A stretch of 64,000 bases of DNA from Bathymodiolus brooksi (taxonomy: Eukaryota > Mollusca > Bivalvia > Mytilida > Modiolidae), in the NCBI GenBank assembly GCA_963680875.1, contig OY804578.1, positions 99,973,689 through 100,037,688 of the forward strand. Reading direction: 5' to 3'. The translations under genes and the position numbers were made by a program. Under the pieces are notes generated by a model that ran no database searches, was not told the origin of the DNA, and saw only the letters and a list, made by a program, of their open reading frames with translations. Below are positions 1-12,220 of the stretch, piece after piece; within the stretch, counting starts at the first letter, position 1, and each line of letters opens with the position of its first letter.

Positions 1-475
1 TTTCATCTCTGTAAATTTGAGATCAGTGCAGACAGTTTCCACTATAGATTTCTCAAGTGGTTTCATTTACCTACACTTTGATGTTATATTTTAAACTGTG
101 GTCTTTCTTCAATAACTGTATATGATACTTGTGTTGTGCTGCAAGGAAGCTCTATAGATGTGGTATGTGCAAAGCTGTACAATTCCCTGTTAGGATGCTG
201 CAATGTGGTCTACAAAAGCTATATTATTGCTGCAAGGAAGCCAAAGAGTGGTATACAATGTTATAACATGCTATTGGTGAATATCAAAGCAAAAAATGAA
301 AGCTAGGACGATGATAAAATAGAAAAGCAAGCATGTACATTAAAAGCAAATTATGCATTCGTGAAATGATATACAAAAAGTATTTATGAATATTAAGGTT
401 CTAAAACTAATGTTTAATTAGTGCTGGAATAATAAATTAAGTCCCAAATTAATTTAAGAAGCAGGAACTGTTTAC
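1..475. other. unannotated AT-rich sequence
   Basis: No convincing gene, RNA or repeat structure is visible here. A phrase around a GCAAGGAAGC motif occurs twice near 143 and 232, which may be a decayed duplication. Confidence 0.5.
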
Positions 476-740
476 CCTTCGTGACCACCTGAGTTCACCA
501 CCAGTTTTTTGGTGGGGTTCGTGTTGCTCATCTTTTTAGTTTTTGTGTTGTCTTATTATGTGTCTTTACATTCTGAGTCCCATGTGATTTGTGTTTAATT
601 GCGGATACCGGTGTCCAACACATATTGTGTTGTGTTTTTGTTTTGTTTTTCTTCGTCTTGTGTACCCTATGTTGCCAGTTTATCTAGATTGTCCTATTTT
701 AATTGCCTCTTCGGTATTCTCTAATGTTTATTTAAAGATT
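476..740 (+). repeat. dispersed mytilid-type repeat, copy 1
   Basis: The segment opens with a phrase containing TTTTTTGGTGGGGTTCGTGT and continues with a GT-rich stretch. Its conceptual translation includes VYPMLPVYLDCPILIASS. The minus strand at 51388-51520 gives the clearly related VCPMLPKSLGCLFLIAPL, so the two regions are copies of one family in opposite orientation. I recall very similar sequence as common in Mytilus genomic DNA, but could not search. The frame is not a gene: both copies are short, lack a recognised domain and differ by frame-disrupting changes. Confidence 0.6.
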
Positions 741-904
741 GTCAAACCACAGCCAAAGACAACTGTAACTGTATGATGAAAAACAACAATATAAATGTTG
801 TTTATTTTTCTGTTCAATATGTAAGGTATTTGTTGATCACAATCATTTACATTTGTCTTCTTCTCCTTGTCGCAATGACTATCTTAACTGAGAGAGAAAC
901 TTCT

Positions 905-1010
905 AAAATTGAGCGAGTCAGTGATTGTTGTTTAACAGCAAATGAGCAATTTTCTAGCTATATTATGGTGAGGACAAGCTTCGTTCAATGAAATGATGAT
1001 GATGTCACCT
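905..1010 (-). mobile_element. SINE family 2, 3' fragment
   Basis: This aligns by eye with the 3' part of the intact SINE at 2555-2765, sharing GTGATTG(C/T)TGTTTAAC, the AGCAATTTT..AGCTATAT core and the AATGA(A/G)ATGATGATGA stretch. Only the tail half is present and no target duplication was found. Confidence 0.6.
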
Positions 1011-1065
1011 TGAGAAGCCACAATTTATGTTATAAACATTACATTGTGGTTTTTATTTGTTCAAT

Positions 1066-1400
1066 AATCGGAGGCGAGACATGATTGTTCTTTCTGCTGA
1101 AATCGTTGACCATCACTGTTTAAACATAATCTTCTGTGAATTTTCATGTAAGACGAGTATGATTTTTTGCCTTTTGTAATGATAAACCTTGACAGCACTC
1201 TTTCTATAGCTCATGTATAGCGTTGTTCCTGTTTTAATTGTTACAGTAAGATTTTGTATTACTATCTGTAGACTAATTTTATACTACATTGTGTGTTCTG
1301 TCTTGGGAGATCTTTAAGCTTCTCTCTGTATTTAAGCATACTATGGGTTGTTGACTACCATGAAGCTAAAGCAACAGTAAGCATACATTTTAAGAAAATA
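1066..1400 (+). repeat. dispersed repeat R1, diverged partial copy
   Basis: A phrase GTTGACCATCACT, preceded by a TTGTTCTTT stretch, is shared with 49165-49225, and the later CTACCATGAAGCT resembles CACTATAAAGCT near 49329. This suggests a diverged third copy of the family at 2815-3130 and 49020-49345. Homology outside these phrases is weak. Confidence 0.35.
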
Positions 1401-2539
1401 TACTATTAATTTGATTAGGACAGGAAAAAAATATCTTTGTTTCTGCTAACATTCTTATAAAAAAAAATAGCATAGGGTAGGTAGGTAGACAAAACTTTTT
1501 ATTATTTTCTATTTTCATCTAGGTTATACATGACAAGGATCTGACATTAAATAACAGTGCTTGTCCAAAAACAGGGATCAAAACTTTAGGATAGGATAGG
1601 CACTAAAGTAGAAACACAGGTATTCTTTTTTTCTTGGCCTAATCAGCATTCCAAGAATTATGTATTTGATATGAAACTGATAATATCTGATATAAACTGA
1701 TAATAATGAGAGTAAAGAAAAATCCACAGTAAAGAAAAGTATTATGTGATATCAATAGTAAAACAGCAATTACAATAATTAATATCACAATCGTATTACA
1801 ACTACAATAAGTCATGTGCACGTCATGTGTACTGAAATATTAGAGAATAAAATTAATTCCTAGAAATACAACACCTTCAAATTATTCTAGTACTGTATTT
1901 TCTTTCAGGAACTAAATGTTGTCTACAATTTCTATTTATGTACATTATTTAAATACATTTCATTTTCTTAAAATACATAAGAACATGCCATTGCCCTTTT
2001 TATGTCGAAAAGGCAAAGAAAGGTTTCTTGAAGGCTTGACGAACATGCTAGTTATTACATTGCCAAGGCAGCAAGGGAGTATTGGTTCAGGTAAAGAAAA
2101 AAGTGTGTTGTATGTTTCATGCAAGCAAAATGAGGTAGAGCAATGGGTATATACGGCTCCTTATTTCTTAACCTAAATTATATCAGTTAGTAAAAAGGAT
2201 ATGGATGTAAATGAACATGATAAGAGAAAAACTATATCTAACTTTACAATTCAATGAAAATTAAAGCAAAGAAAACTACACTGTTCTACATTTGGTGTTT
2301 ATAAAGATTGAAAGTAGACGTACAGAGTGTCTCTTCCTGGCATTACACTTACAGCTACAATTGACATCAAGCTTTTTGAACGTAGAAATATAGTAAAGCA
2401 TAACAAAAGTGAATATGTTACCCTAACTATAAGAAAAAAGATTCTCAATTTAACAATTGTGATTAAATGTACTCTTATTTCATTTTGAAATTTCAGATTC
2501 TTCGAATGACACATACCTTCTTCTTATTTACATAGTATC
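1401..2539. other. unannotated AT-rich sequence
   Basis: No gene or clear repeat is supported. Short open frames are present on both strands (for example 1916-2176, 86 codons), but their AT-driven composition and lack of any motif give no reason to call them genes. Confidence 0.5.
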
Positions 2540-2554
2540 AGTTGTCAATAGGAG

Positions 2555-2765
2555 TTAGTGAGTGATTGCTGTTTAACGCCAACTCAGCAATTTTTCAGCT
2601 ATATCATGACAAGAACAAGTTAATTTTCAATGAGATGATGATGAGGTTCGCTTTGTGCTAGACCAACATGCTTAGTTGGATTTTTAGTGTTAGCTAACTG
2701 AAACGAACCAACGATCTATCACACTCAAGGTCAGCACGCTTTACCATTACACCACCGACGTGGTT
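2555..2765 (-). mobile_element. tRNA-derived SINE, family 2, full length with TSD
   Basis: On the minus strand the 5' end is tRNA-like: GTCGGTGGTGTAATGGTAAA carries a box A-like TGGTGTAATGG, and about 35 nt later TTGGTTCGTTTC is box B-like. The 3' part holds the ATGATATAGCTGAAAAATTG core and a GGCGTTAAAC phrase. The 211-bp copy is flanked by a perfect 15-bp direct repeat, AGTTGTCAATAGGAG, at 2540-2554 and 2766-2780, as expected for LINE-mediated insertion. Pol III transcription from the internal boxes is inferred from the family type. Confidence 0.85.
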
Positions 2766-2814
2766 AGTTGTCAATAGGAGGAGAAAGATGGTTTTAAAAC
2801 AATGTTAAGCTTCA

Positions 2815-3130
2815 TCTGCTATTTACATACAATGAGAAGACTTCCATTGTCAGTACCAAGGTCTCGACACTTCTTCAAATTTAATATTACAAAAAGAAAG
2901 ATGAAACAGTGATGGGCAACAATTTCATCAATGTCAACAAAATATACAACAACCTCTCACCTCAAACACTTGAACACAGATAAAAGACCATGACATATGG
3001 CATTGGAAATCCAGGTCCTGGCTTGAGATAGGCACACAAATGTGGTGCACGTCAAACTGGTTAATGGGATCCCAACCAACCATCCCCCTCTTGATAATTG
3101 GATCTCCAACGACAATACAGACAAAAACAA
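2815..3130 (-). repeat. dispersed repeat R1, copy 2
   Basis: The reverse complement matches 49030-49230 over many blocks: TTGGAGATCCAATTATCAA, GG(A/T)TTGGGAT(C/T)CCATTAACC, the CATGTCATGGTC region and a GAGAGGT(T/G)GTTGT phrase followed by GTTG(A/C)CCATCACT. The two copies are inverted relative to each other and about 46 kb apart. I recall this as a common mussel repeat. It has no coding potential and its class is unknown; it may be the non-coding part of a larger transposon. Confidence 0.7.
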
Positions 3131-3149
3131 ACATGTATTAATTTCATAC

Positions 3150-5648
3150 TACTAAGGATGGATGAAAATAATACAGCATGGGTCTACTCAACGGTGAATT
3201 ACTTTAACATAGAAAATTTTGTACGTGAAATTATAAAATGCTATTCAACTAATATCAAGAATTTTACTCTAATTTATACAACAAATTGAGCCAAATGGTA
3301 AAAAAAAGTTCAATATGTACCTTTTGATATCCATTTATTTCTCAAAAAACAAAAAAATGCAGAGTCTGATTTAGCTATGCCGATTCAACTCACAACCTTA
3401 CAATAGATAGAGGCTGCAACTGAAAATGAATTATAAAGTGTCAACCCTTCTTAATCCAATACTTAGGTCCTATCCATATTTTAGAATATAAAATATGCTA
3501 ATAAAATCCATCTTTTCAATGTACATGTATTCTGTAGTAGCATTAGCAAGTAAACAAAATTATTACGGAAAAATTCTACAGACAACAAATTGGTTGGAAA
3601 ACCGAAATCCTTTAAAAAAAAATATACACAACATATACGTGCGAGAAAACATCGCAGGCGCAGAAGTAACATACATAAAACTAAATATGGCATCGAACTT
3701 CTCAGCAATCAACAAAAAAATTAGGCTGAAAATGTGTTGGTGTCTAAGAATCAATGATTGGAAAAGCCAGAATTAAAATTGTGACCTTAGAAAGACACTA
3801 CGTATTTGATATAAAACAATTACTTTCAAAAAAATATGTAGCGATTCGATTCGATTATAATGAACATGCCAGACATCTACATAAACAAGCATGCATTCTA
3901 ATATCTCGAGCTAATAATATATGTATAAGCACCATACCTAGGCTATTTTGTCTTTGGCTCTAGATCTCACGTCTTCAACCTTTTCCGACATTGTGACAGC
4001 TTGTGTTGACGATTTGTACACCAGAATTGTAGGCTTAATGCTATTACTTCATCACTTTACTGTAGAGCTGTGGAGGGTAAAAAAAAACTATCTTATTTCA
4101 CCAAGACTTTAGTAACCAATCTGTTGATTATATTTGGGGCAATGGGATTCAGAAAGCTGACATCTTTGGTTGGTCTTCTCTACTATAAGGTGTTAATTGG
4201 TCTTATAAATTTATCAACTAATAAAAAAAATAATCTTCATTAGGGGACCTCCTTTTTAAAGGACATCTTGCATAAATAGTACCTCCCTCTGATAGCCTCT
4301 AGAGAAAGGCTCGTCTGAAAAGTGTCTAGAAATGTTAACTAAGAAATACAGTTTTTAGTTCTAACCGAAAAGGAGAGGCCCATTTCTAGTCGAATTGCGA
4401 TATTTTGGTCAATATCCACAAAAGTATTTCACACATAAATTGACTACATTAAAAAATCAAATGAAGTCTGTACACTCAGAATCCCATATTTGATGTGTTA
4501 AAACCCAGAGTCTTGCATAAATTTACTGTCTACAAAATGAGACTCTTGGAATTTGTGATAAAAGTGCAAGTTATCAATTTGACTAACAAATAGTGATGCA
4601 GTCAGCAGATTTTCACTTCAAAAACTTAATTTTCTGGTTTTTCCTACTCAGATCTGCCTAAGCAGTGGTTAAATTATTTTCCTAACATGGAAATCCATTG
4701 ACGAAAATGTGCCAATTTAATAAAAAATGGATTTTCCCAATCAATGCTGGGAAAACCAGGATTGTGTGAGGGAGACGTTGTCCTTGGGTACTAACGATGT
4801 GTCAATACATCTTATACTAATTAACATATATCATCTAATAAATCAACTGTAAGACCACTGCTGTAGTTGACTAAAAACCTGAACATACACAAGAAAAAGC
4901 CAGGAGCAAAATTTAAAAAAAAAAGTCAAAAATGTCTTTTTTTTTGCCATCATCAGGAAAACCCTGAAACAAGAAGGTCATGTGGCATGGACTGTAATGA
5001 CACAGGGTTAGCTTTCTAAATACATTATACAAATGGCTAATTCTATCAAAAACCAGTAATTACTCGGTGTCTAACAATTCATCGGAGGAATTATAATAAA
5101 TATGTTTGTGCTCTTTATTAAAATGTTCATGGCTTCAGGAAATTTATGTGGGAAAAAAACGAAAACGAACGTCATGCAATAGACCACTGTCACTATTATA
5201 AGAGGAATTGAAAGAAAATACACATTATATATTACATTTCAGTCATTGTAGTAAAAGAAAAATATTGCCATTTTAGTTGACAACACTACAAGTGATACTC
5301 GACACTCTGAAATCAAAAAGGATGGTGAAATGTATTGGATATCTACAGCATCATAACTAATTAGTTTTTATATGGTCAGGCAAACAAATTCTTGATTCTT
5401 TTTGAATTTTTTCTTCAATCTATTTATGTTTAATGCAATATAACATTACAAATCTAAAATAACTTTATATTTTCACTTAAAATTATTCTATAATAATAAA
5501 ACACAAGATGAATTTTTATGAATAATTTTTTTTATTATTTTGATATTAATAAATGAAACAGAATTTTTTTTTTAAATCATTTCAAGAAAGACTGTTTTTC
5601 AGTCAGTATTGTTTGTCTCTCCTAACCTGAAACTTCAAAGAGAAGAAA
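3150..5648. other. unannotated AT-rich sequence
   Basis: About 2.5 kb with no supported feature. Several short open frames between 3480 and 3963 overlap on both strands, which is typical of random AT-rich DNA. Homopolymer runs of A or T are frequent. Confidence 0.5.
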
Positions 5649-5803
5649 TAGTCTTCATGCTAACCCACTTGCCCGAAGCCAGGGACAAGTAAAACTGGAT
5701 TTGAACAAGTGAAAACTATGAAAAAATGTGTTTGAATAAATATCATTTTTTTTCTAAATTTGGCTTTCGGGCAAGTAAGTGAAAAAAATTAAGGTAAAGG
5801 CTG
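5649..5803. mobile_element. MITE, AGTCTTC family a, copy 1
   Basis: A 155-bp element with terminal AGTCTTCATGCTAACCC at one end and AAGGTAAAGGCTG at the other. The subterminal CACTTGCCCGAAGCC is mirrored by GGCTTTCGGGCAAGT, giving a hairpin. Two further copies with the same layout lie at 34236-34376 and 34807-34963. It has no coding capacity. Confidence 0.7.
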
Positions 5804-7220
5804 AAGATGTGAAAACAACAAAATATGACAACCATTCTCACACATAGATTAAATACATGTATTAACAGGTCACATGTATTACAAAAATTTCCTGAAAATT
5901 GAAGTTAAACCTGACCATTGATGTATATCCATGATAACACAGTCATAAGGGAATTGATTGATTTTCTACCATCAAATATTAGTTCTTTTATGTTTTTATA
6001 TAAACGTAATTACACCAATTAATAAAATGTTAATTTAATTTCTCCCTTAATACAACACAAAAATAGTAGAACCATTATCCATGTTTGTTCAAAACTTGAT
6101 ACATGTACAAATAAGGACAAAGTCCAAACAAGTGATTACAAAAAAATGAATAGATTAAATTCAAGAATTTTAAAATCTATAACACGTATCCACATGTCAG
6201 ATGAGGACAAAGTCTCCCTCCCCCCTTTTTTTCCACTTGCGATAAAGACTAAGGATATGAACCAGATATGAAAAACAGTGGTGTAATCCCAAATTTTGTG
6301 TGCAGAACTTGAATTTATATAAATAAGTTCTTCATTTTGAAAATATCTTTTTTAAATATTTTATACATAAATGTCTCCAAAAGTAGCATCAGGGGGGGGG
6401 GGGGGGGGGGGAACTACAAAGATAGTTGTACAAATGTACAGAACTCGAATGAAAAAAAAATATCTTCATTTTGTTATTTTTTTTTAAATATTTTCTACAA
6501 AAAAGTTTCCATTAGAACTATTACATTTTCTCTGTGAGCATTATAGATTTGAACTATAACTGATTCCTGCTCCAAACTTCTTCTTTCATTATTTTATATA
6601 TTTTTTTATTATTGAACAATAGGAAGTAATAGAGAGACAAATTTTAATTGCATTACCTTTATTCTATACTGAAATTGTAATTTGTTCTTTTAACAATAGG
6701 TTTCAAAACAAACAAACAAAAATTTTTGATCTGTATTTTGATTTTTTTTTTAACTCAAAGCCAAAGGCAAACTGGTGTGATCTAGAGCAGTGGATTGGTG
6801 AAGGGAAAAGATATGAAAATTAAAATATTTTGTAGGTTAGGCAAATAATTATACCAGTAAAATTATTTCTAGAATAGGAAAAGAAGATGGGAAGGGTGTT
6901 ACAGGTCATAAACAGATTTTGAAAGGAAGTCAAATTTAAAAAATATATATAACCCAAGTGGTATTATTAGTAATGGCCGATGAATAATGTTAGAACACAG
7001 AAACAAATAAATAAACAATTGTTATTCTGAAAAATATCTTGTTTTGACTTTCTAAAATTCAGACAATTTCAAACATGCTAAACAAAAATGAATGGACTTA
7101 TAATGTTGAATCAAACATATATTATACATGTAAATTAAACCCAAGTCCTGATATATATATACACTAACATTTTCAAACTTAAAAGTGTTTCAATTCATAT
7201 GAAATTTTCTATGGCAGGAC
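5804..7220. other. AT-rich sequence with a poly-G tract
   Basis: No gene is supported. It contains a run of 20 G residues at 6392-6411 and many T runs. The small open frame spanning the G run has a poly-glycine core and is an artefact. Confidence 0.5.
6392..6411 (+). repeat. (G)20 homopolymer
   Basis: Twenty consecutive G residues, preceded by AGCATCA. Such tracts can form G-quadruplexes and are prone to length error in sequencing, so the exact length is uncertain. Confidence 0.9.
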
Positions 7221-7292
7221 AAGAAAATGTGACCTTTAAATACAGGTGACTGCTTAATTGAGATGACCCCATGGGCAGGTTTTACTGTAATC
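7221..7292 (+). mobile_element. fragment of Tc1/pogo-like MITE
   Basis: The phrases GACCTTTAAATACAGGTGAC and GGCAGGTTTTACTGTA resemble the body and right terminus of the complete MITE at 32249-32426 (GACCTTTATATACAGGT and GACAGGTTTGACTGTA). Only the right portion is recognisable. Confidence 0.45.
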
Positions 7293-7655
7293 CTAGATGG
7301 GCCATGTGATAGTGAGGTATCGTTTTGAAAGTGGACAATCAAAGAACAATGCCTCACAAGAATTAAATTGACACTTGGGATTCAGAGATGTCTCACAAAA
7401 ATCTCAGAATATGTTATCTGCAAGTTGGTGAATATTGTAATTTCTCAGAAAAGCTGCACATGTCAATACAAGATCAACAATGCATAAGTCTAAATTTAAA
7501 TGCTAATTGTAGCTCAAAGTGTTTGCCTTTGGTAATAAGAATTGTTTAAGGCTATCAGCCAAACACTATTTATTCTTTTTAAAGCTTGTTTAAATTTCCA
7601 GTGATGTCATAGAATACTAAATTTAGAAACCTATCCAATTCCAAGTACCTATATG

Positions 7656-7804
7656 CAGTCCTTACACGAAAATTTGAATTTACTGGTCGAAATCAAATTC
7701 TTGAATTTATTTTTATATTTCTTAATAAAAACTGAAAAATTTACTGGTCCGAACAAAGTTTTACTGGTCTTGGGCCGGAGGACCGGTGCTGATCGTGAGG
7801 ACAG
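7656..7804 (-). mobile_element. MITE, CAGTCCTC family b, copy 1
   Basis: The ends are CAGTCCTTACACG and GATCGTGAGGACAG, with the subterminal GGGCCGGAGGACCGGTGCT block next to the right end. Copies at 39316-39467 and 48310-48458 carry the same block in the opposite orientation. A short direct repeat TATATG flanks this copy on both sides. Confidence 0.7.
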
Positions 7805-7913
7805 TATATGACATGACTACATATTGAATTTAAATGCTTTAAGGTTTTGACAACTGATTAGGATAATGGGTGTAAGAATCATATCGTAGTGGTCAAGTCT
7901 TATTTGGTGGAGT

Positions 7914-8812
7914 AACCAAAGTAAACCACTGACGCTAGTTCACACCCCAAGACCCATCTTAACCATAGAAAACCACTGACGCTAGTTCACACCCCAAGAC
8001 CCATCTTAACCATAGAAAACCACTGACGCTAGTTCACACCCCAAGACCCATCTTAGCCAAAGTAAACCACTGACGCTAGTTCACACCCCAAGACTCATCT
8101 TAACCATAGAAAACCACTGACGCTAGTTCACACCCCAAGACCCATCTTAACCATAGAAAACCACTGACGCTAGTTCACACCCCAAGACCCATCTTAGCCA
8201 AAGAAAACCACTGACGCTAGTTCACACCCCAAGACCCATCTTAGCCAAAGAAAACCACTGACGCTAGTTCACACCCCAAGACCCATCTTAACCATAGAAA
8301 ACCACTGACGCTAGTTCACACCCCAAGACCCATCTTAACCATAGAAAACCACTGACGCTAGTTCACACCCCAAGACCCATCTTAGCCAAAGAAAACCACT
8401 GACGCTAGTTCACACCCCAAGACCCATCTTAACCATAGAAAACCACTGACGCTAGTTCACACCCCAAGACCCATCTTAGCCAAAGAAAACCACTGACGCT
8501 AGTTCACACCCCAAGACCCATCTTAGCCAAAGAAAACCACTGACGCTAGTTCACACCCCAAGACCCATCTTAACCAAAGAAAACCACTGACGCTAGTTCA
8601 CACCCCAAGACCCATCTTAGCCAAAGAAAACCACTGACGCTAGTTCACACCCCAAGACACATCTTAACCAAAGAAAACCACTGATGCTAGTTCACACCCC
8701 AAGACCCATCTTAACCAACGAAAACCACTGATGCTAGTTCACACCCCAAGACCCATCTTAACCAAAGAAAACCACTGACGCTAGTTCACACCCCAAGACC
8801 CATGTTAATTGT
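7914..8812. repeat. minisatellite, 47-bp unit, about 19 copies
   Basis: The landmark GCTAGTTCAC recurs exactly every 47 bp from 7934 to 8780, giving 19 units. Each unit contains CACTGACGCTAGTTCACACC and CCAAGACCCATCTTA. The linker between landmarks alternates among AACCATAG, AGCCAAAG and AACCAAAG, a variant pattern useful for tracing expansion. A few T for C changes appear in the last units. The unit length is not a multiple of 3 and no frame is open through it. Confidence 0.97.
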
Positions 8813-9365
8813 TAAGGTTTCCAAACACCTACCCAAGGCCAGGAGTTCTCACCGGTCAGTGCATTTAAACTGTCATGGTTTTCTTATCCCAATGAGTTTG
8901 GTAGTCACAATTTGGCTGAAAAATCGTTGAACATGATGATTAAAACTCAGAAACCAATCAAAATATAAAAGAAAATCGTAAACAAACTAATAAAACTTAC
9001 AATATACATCATGTTTTTCTCTTCATTTAATAAAATGTGATCTTTTGGCTTTTGTCTTCTGTTTTTTAATCTAATTGCCTGTAATTATTAAGAATTATTT
9101 CTTTAAATGAATAATACCATTGTCATGTTACATATGAATAAAACACAGGTATCTGTAATTGCATCCGAAATAAGCTAATATTGAACCTGGCAAAGTTATA
9201 CCTTTGATTGAAAGTTTCATTTTGTTTGTACTATTTATTTATATTTTATTAATTTCTTTTTTTCATTTTATCAAATGAAAAAGAACATCGAATTAATTTT
9301 GTCTTAGAAATCAGATATGGACAAAATCAATTTTATCTTGATGAACAGATATAATTCATGTAGAA
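8813..9365. other. unannotated sequence between two minisatellites
   Basis: AT-rich with no supported feature. It separates the 47-bp and 50-bp arrays. Confidence 0.5.
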
Positions 9366-10050
9366 GACATTCTTGTATTGAAAACTGTTATTTCCAAGCA
9401 TTTAAGTAATTTTCAGACATTCTTATACCGACAACTGTTATTTCCAAGCATTTAAGTAATTTTCAGACATTCTTATACCGACAACTGTTATTTCAAAATA
9501 TTTAAGCAATTTTCTGACATTCTTATACTGAAAACTGTTATTTCCAAGCATTTAAGTAATTTTCAGACATTCTTATATTGAAAACAGTTACTACCAAGCA
9601 TTTAAGTAATTTTCAGACATTCTTATACTGAAAACGGTTACTACCAAGCATTTAAGTAATTTTCAAACATTCTTATACTGAAAACTGTTATTTCCAAGCA
9701 TTTAAGTAATTTTCAGACATTCTTATACTGAAAACTGTTATTTCCAAGCATTTAAGTAATTTTCAGACATTCTTATACTGAAAACTGTTATTTCCAAGCA
9801 TTTAAGTAATTTTCAGACATTCTTATACTGAAAATTGTTATTTCCAAGCATTTAAGTAATTTTCAGACATTCTTATACTGAAAACTGTTATTTCCAAGCA
9901 TTTAAGTAATTTTCAGACATTCTTATACTGAAAACTGTTATTTCCAAGCATTTAAGTAATTTTCAGACATTCTTATACTGAAAACTGTTATTTCCAAATA
10001 TTTAAGCAATTTTCAGGCATTCTTATACTGAAAACGATTATTTCCAATTT
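9366..10050. repeat. minisatellite, 50-bp unit, 14 copies
   Basis: GACATTCTTATACTGAAAAC recurs every 50 bp from 9366 to 10016, followed by TGTTATTTCCAAGCATTTAA. Central units are nearly identical while the first and last diverge (for example TACCGACAACT near 9427 and 9477), as expected if turnover is fastest in the middle. Confidence 0.97.
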
Positions 10051-10158
10051 GAGTTTCAGGAGTTAAACAAGAAGTCTTGAAATTCAGGAGTTAAACAGGA
10101 AATCTTTAAATTCAGAGTTAAACAGGAAGTCTTGAAATTCAGGAGTTAAACAGGAATA
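10051..10158. repeat. minisatellite, 28-bp unit, about 4 copies
   Basis: TTCAGGAGTTAAACAGGAAG followed by TCTTGAAA repeats about four times, with small deletions. It abuts the 50-bp array but shares no sequence with it. Confidence 0.85.
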
Positions 10159-10254
10159 TTAAAGATTTGGTTACAGGTCGGCTACACAGCAAATGATGAT
10201 AATTTAGACAAAGAACAACTACGTAATGTGCCTACAGATCTCGGCCCTGAATGG

Positions 10255-10502
10255 GTTAGGGTTATGATATTTAATGCCACTTTCAACAATATTTCAGTTA
10301 TATTGTGACACTCAGTTTTTATTGGTGGAGGAAACCGCAGTACCCGGGGAAAACCACCTACCTGTCGCAAGTCACTGACAAACTTTATCACATAAAGTTG
10401 TATCAGTACTTCTCGCTGGATTCGAATTTGTGCTGATAGGGACTGATTGTACAGGTAGTTATAAATCCAACTACCATACGACCAAGGCCACAATGACCCC
10501 CA
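10255..10502 (-). mobile_element. tRNA-derived SINE, family 1b, with TSD
   Basis: On the minus strand the head reads GTGGCCTTGGTCGTATGGTA, then TAGTTGGATT, with box B-like AAATTCGAATCC; the body contains GGTTTTCCCCGGGTACTGCG and GTTTCCTCCACCAATAAAA. The 3' end runs ATATAACTGAAATATTGTTG, then AAGTGGCATTAAA, and finishes ATAACCCTAAC. A perfect 11-bp direct repeat, GCCCTGAATGG, flanks it at 10244-10254 and 10503-10513. The open frame of 103 codons inside it is a shadow. Confidence 0.9.
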
Positions 10503-10871
10503 GCCCTGAATGGTACCTCAACAATAGTCTCATGTTTACGGAATGACCATTTAACTTTTATCGAGGGGCTATGTTTTTTTTTTTATTTCTGTCACCAATT
10601 ATTTTATAGAAACAAAAATTAAATGAAATAAAAGATGCAAAAATAAATAAACTGATCCCTGCAGTTTTCATCAAGAAATTCTGGAAAAAACAATTTAAAA
10701 TACTGTTTTATCAAGTCAAAAAGTAATCTGGTTATTGTTTCTGGCCCAGAGAAAAAAAATACCCCTCTCCCCACAAAATAAAAGTTAAATAGTCAATCCC
10801 TTAATAAGAATTGAAACCTATAAAATAGACATGTCATGTCAGACAGATGAAATGGTAGGACTTTTCAATAG

Positions 10872-10995
10872 ATGGTTATTTCTATGGTGTTTAATGCCAG
10901 TTACAACAATATTTCAGTTATATCAAGGTCAGTTTTATTGGTGAAGGAAAACGGAGTACCCGGAGAAAACTACCGACCTGCAGGAGCAGAGACAA
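10872..10995 (-). mobile_element. SINE family 1, 5'-truncated copy
   Basis: It shares GTGTTTAATGCCA, CAACAATATTTCAGTTATAT, CAGTTTTATTGGTG and GGAGTACCCGGAGAAAAC with the full-length family members. The tRNA-like head is missing, the usual pattern of 5' truncation. Confidence 0.8.
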
Positions 10996-11978
10996 TAAAT
11001 TTGTCTGTAACAAACAAAAAAGTTGTAAAATACAGTAGAGCCATGGCTGAAATCATTTCACAAACTATCATACAATTAGAAAAACAAACGGCAACTTTCA
11101 CAGTGATAATGTATTCAGTTTGAGTAAAACAACACCGGTAGTTACATCCTTCTTAACAAAGGTTCATTACAGAAGAATTATCTGGAGGCCAATAGTTAAA
11201 AAATTCCTCATAGAAGAGTTTTTATTTCATTTGCCTTCAATCAAACACGAATAAAAATGTCAAACATCAACAAAAAAAAGTTGTAGTTTTTAGATAACAA
11301 TCAAATTCATTCAGACATTGAATTTCCAATAGAATTTTTATGGTAACTAGAAACATAAATATTGTCTAAGATTATCAAATTAATCCAATATCAAAATAAT
11401 CCATGTCTAAAAACTATTTTTTTTTTATCAACAATCAATTTTTGTCTCATTTTTTTCTATAAATATAAGGGGACTATCAACTGCAGACATAATGACAATT
11501 GCCATGAAAATAATAATACATGATTATGATGTCTCAAATTCTCTTTTGTTTTAATGTTTTCATAGAGTATTTATGACAAGTATAAATAGATGTGAAAACA
11601 TAACTCGTGGAAAATGGGGGGGGGTTAACATAAAGTGAGTAGTATTCCAGCTATATTCATGACGAAAACAAGTTTTCAAACAAATCATTATTTATGTAAA
11701 GGCAATGGTATCGACCGCCTCTGGGCAAATTCTTTAACTGGTAGAAGGAAAGTGGGAGTCGATTGTCAGGGACGAAAAAAGTTCCTTTGCAACAGGCCAG
11801 CAATTATCACTACTAACAAATTGTTGCTCATCAGCAGTATTTGTTAGTTGTATTTGTTGAAAGTGGTCTTTATGTGCAAGGAGAGTGGTTTTCTCCAAAA
11901 ATGAGGGGGAATTGCCTATTTTGATTAGTCCTGCATAACCAGCCAATTCCCCTTTCAGAGGAGTTTTATCCTACAAAG
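10996..11978. other. unannotated sequence with a small SINE relic
   Basis: No gene is supported. At 11636-11700 the phrase AGTATTCCAGCTATATTCAT followed by GAAAACAAGTT resembles the family 2 SINE tail in minus orientation, and is too short to class firmly. Confidence 0.45.
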
Positions 11979-12220
11979 GAAAACTTAAGTATTTCCTCTA
12001 CATCCGATGGTTCCCATGGGAAAACTAGGTATTTCTTATGATTCCCAGGGTTTTCATAGGAAAACTATGTACTTCTTTTGTATCCAAGGGTTCCCATAGG
12101 AAAACTATGCACTTCTTTTGTATCCAAGGGTTCCCATAGGAAAACTATGTACTTCTTTTGTATCCAAGGGTTCCCATAGGAAAACTATGTACTTCTTTTG
12201 TATCCAAGGGTTCCCATAGG
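11979..12220. repeat. minisatellite, 40-bp unit, about 6 copies
   Basis: The landmark GGTTCCCATAGGAAAACTAT recurs at 40-bp spacing, with CTTCTTTTGTATCCAAG between. The first two units are diverged and the last four nearly identical. Confidence 0.93.

Noticed and set aside
2690..2765. tRNA gene
   Set aside because: The box A/B-like sequences belong to a SINE head with diverged stems and a 15-bp TSD, not a functional tRNA.
10182..10493. 103-codon minus-strand frame
   Set aside because: It lies over a SINE with clear TSD and Pol III boxes; similar short frames occur in other copies at different phases.
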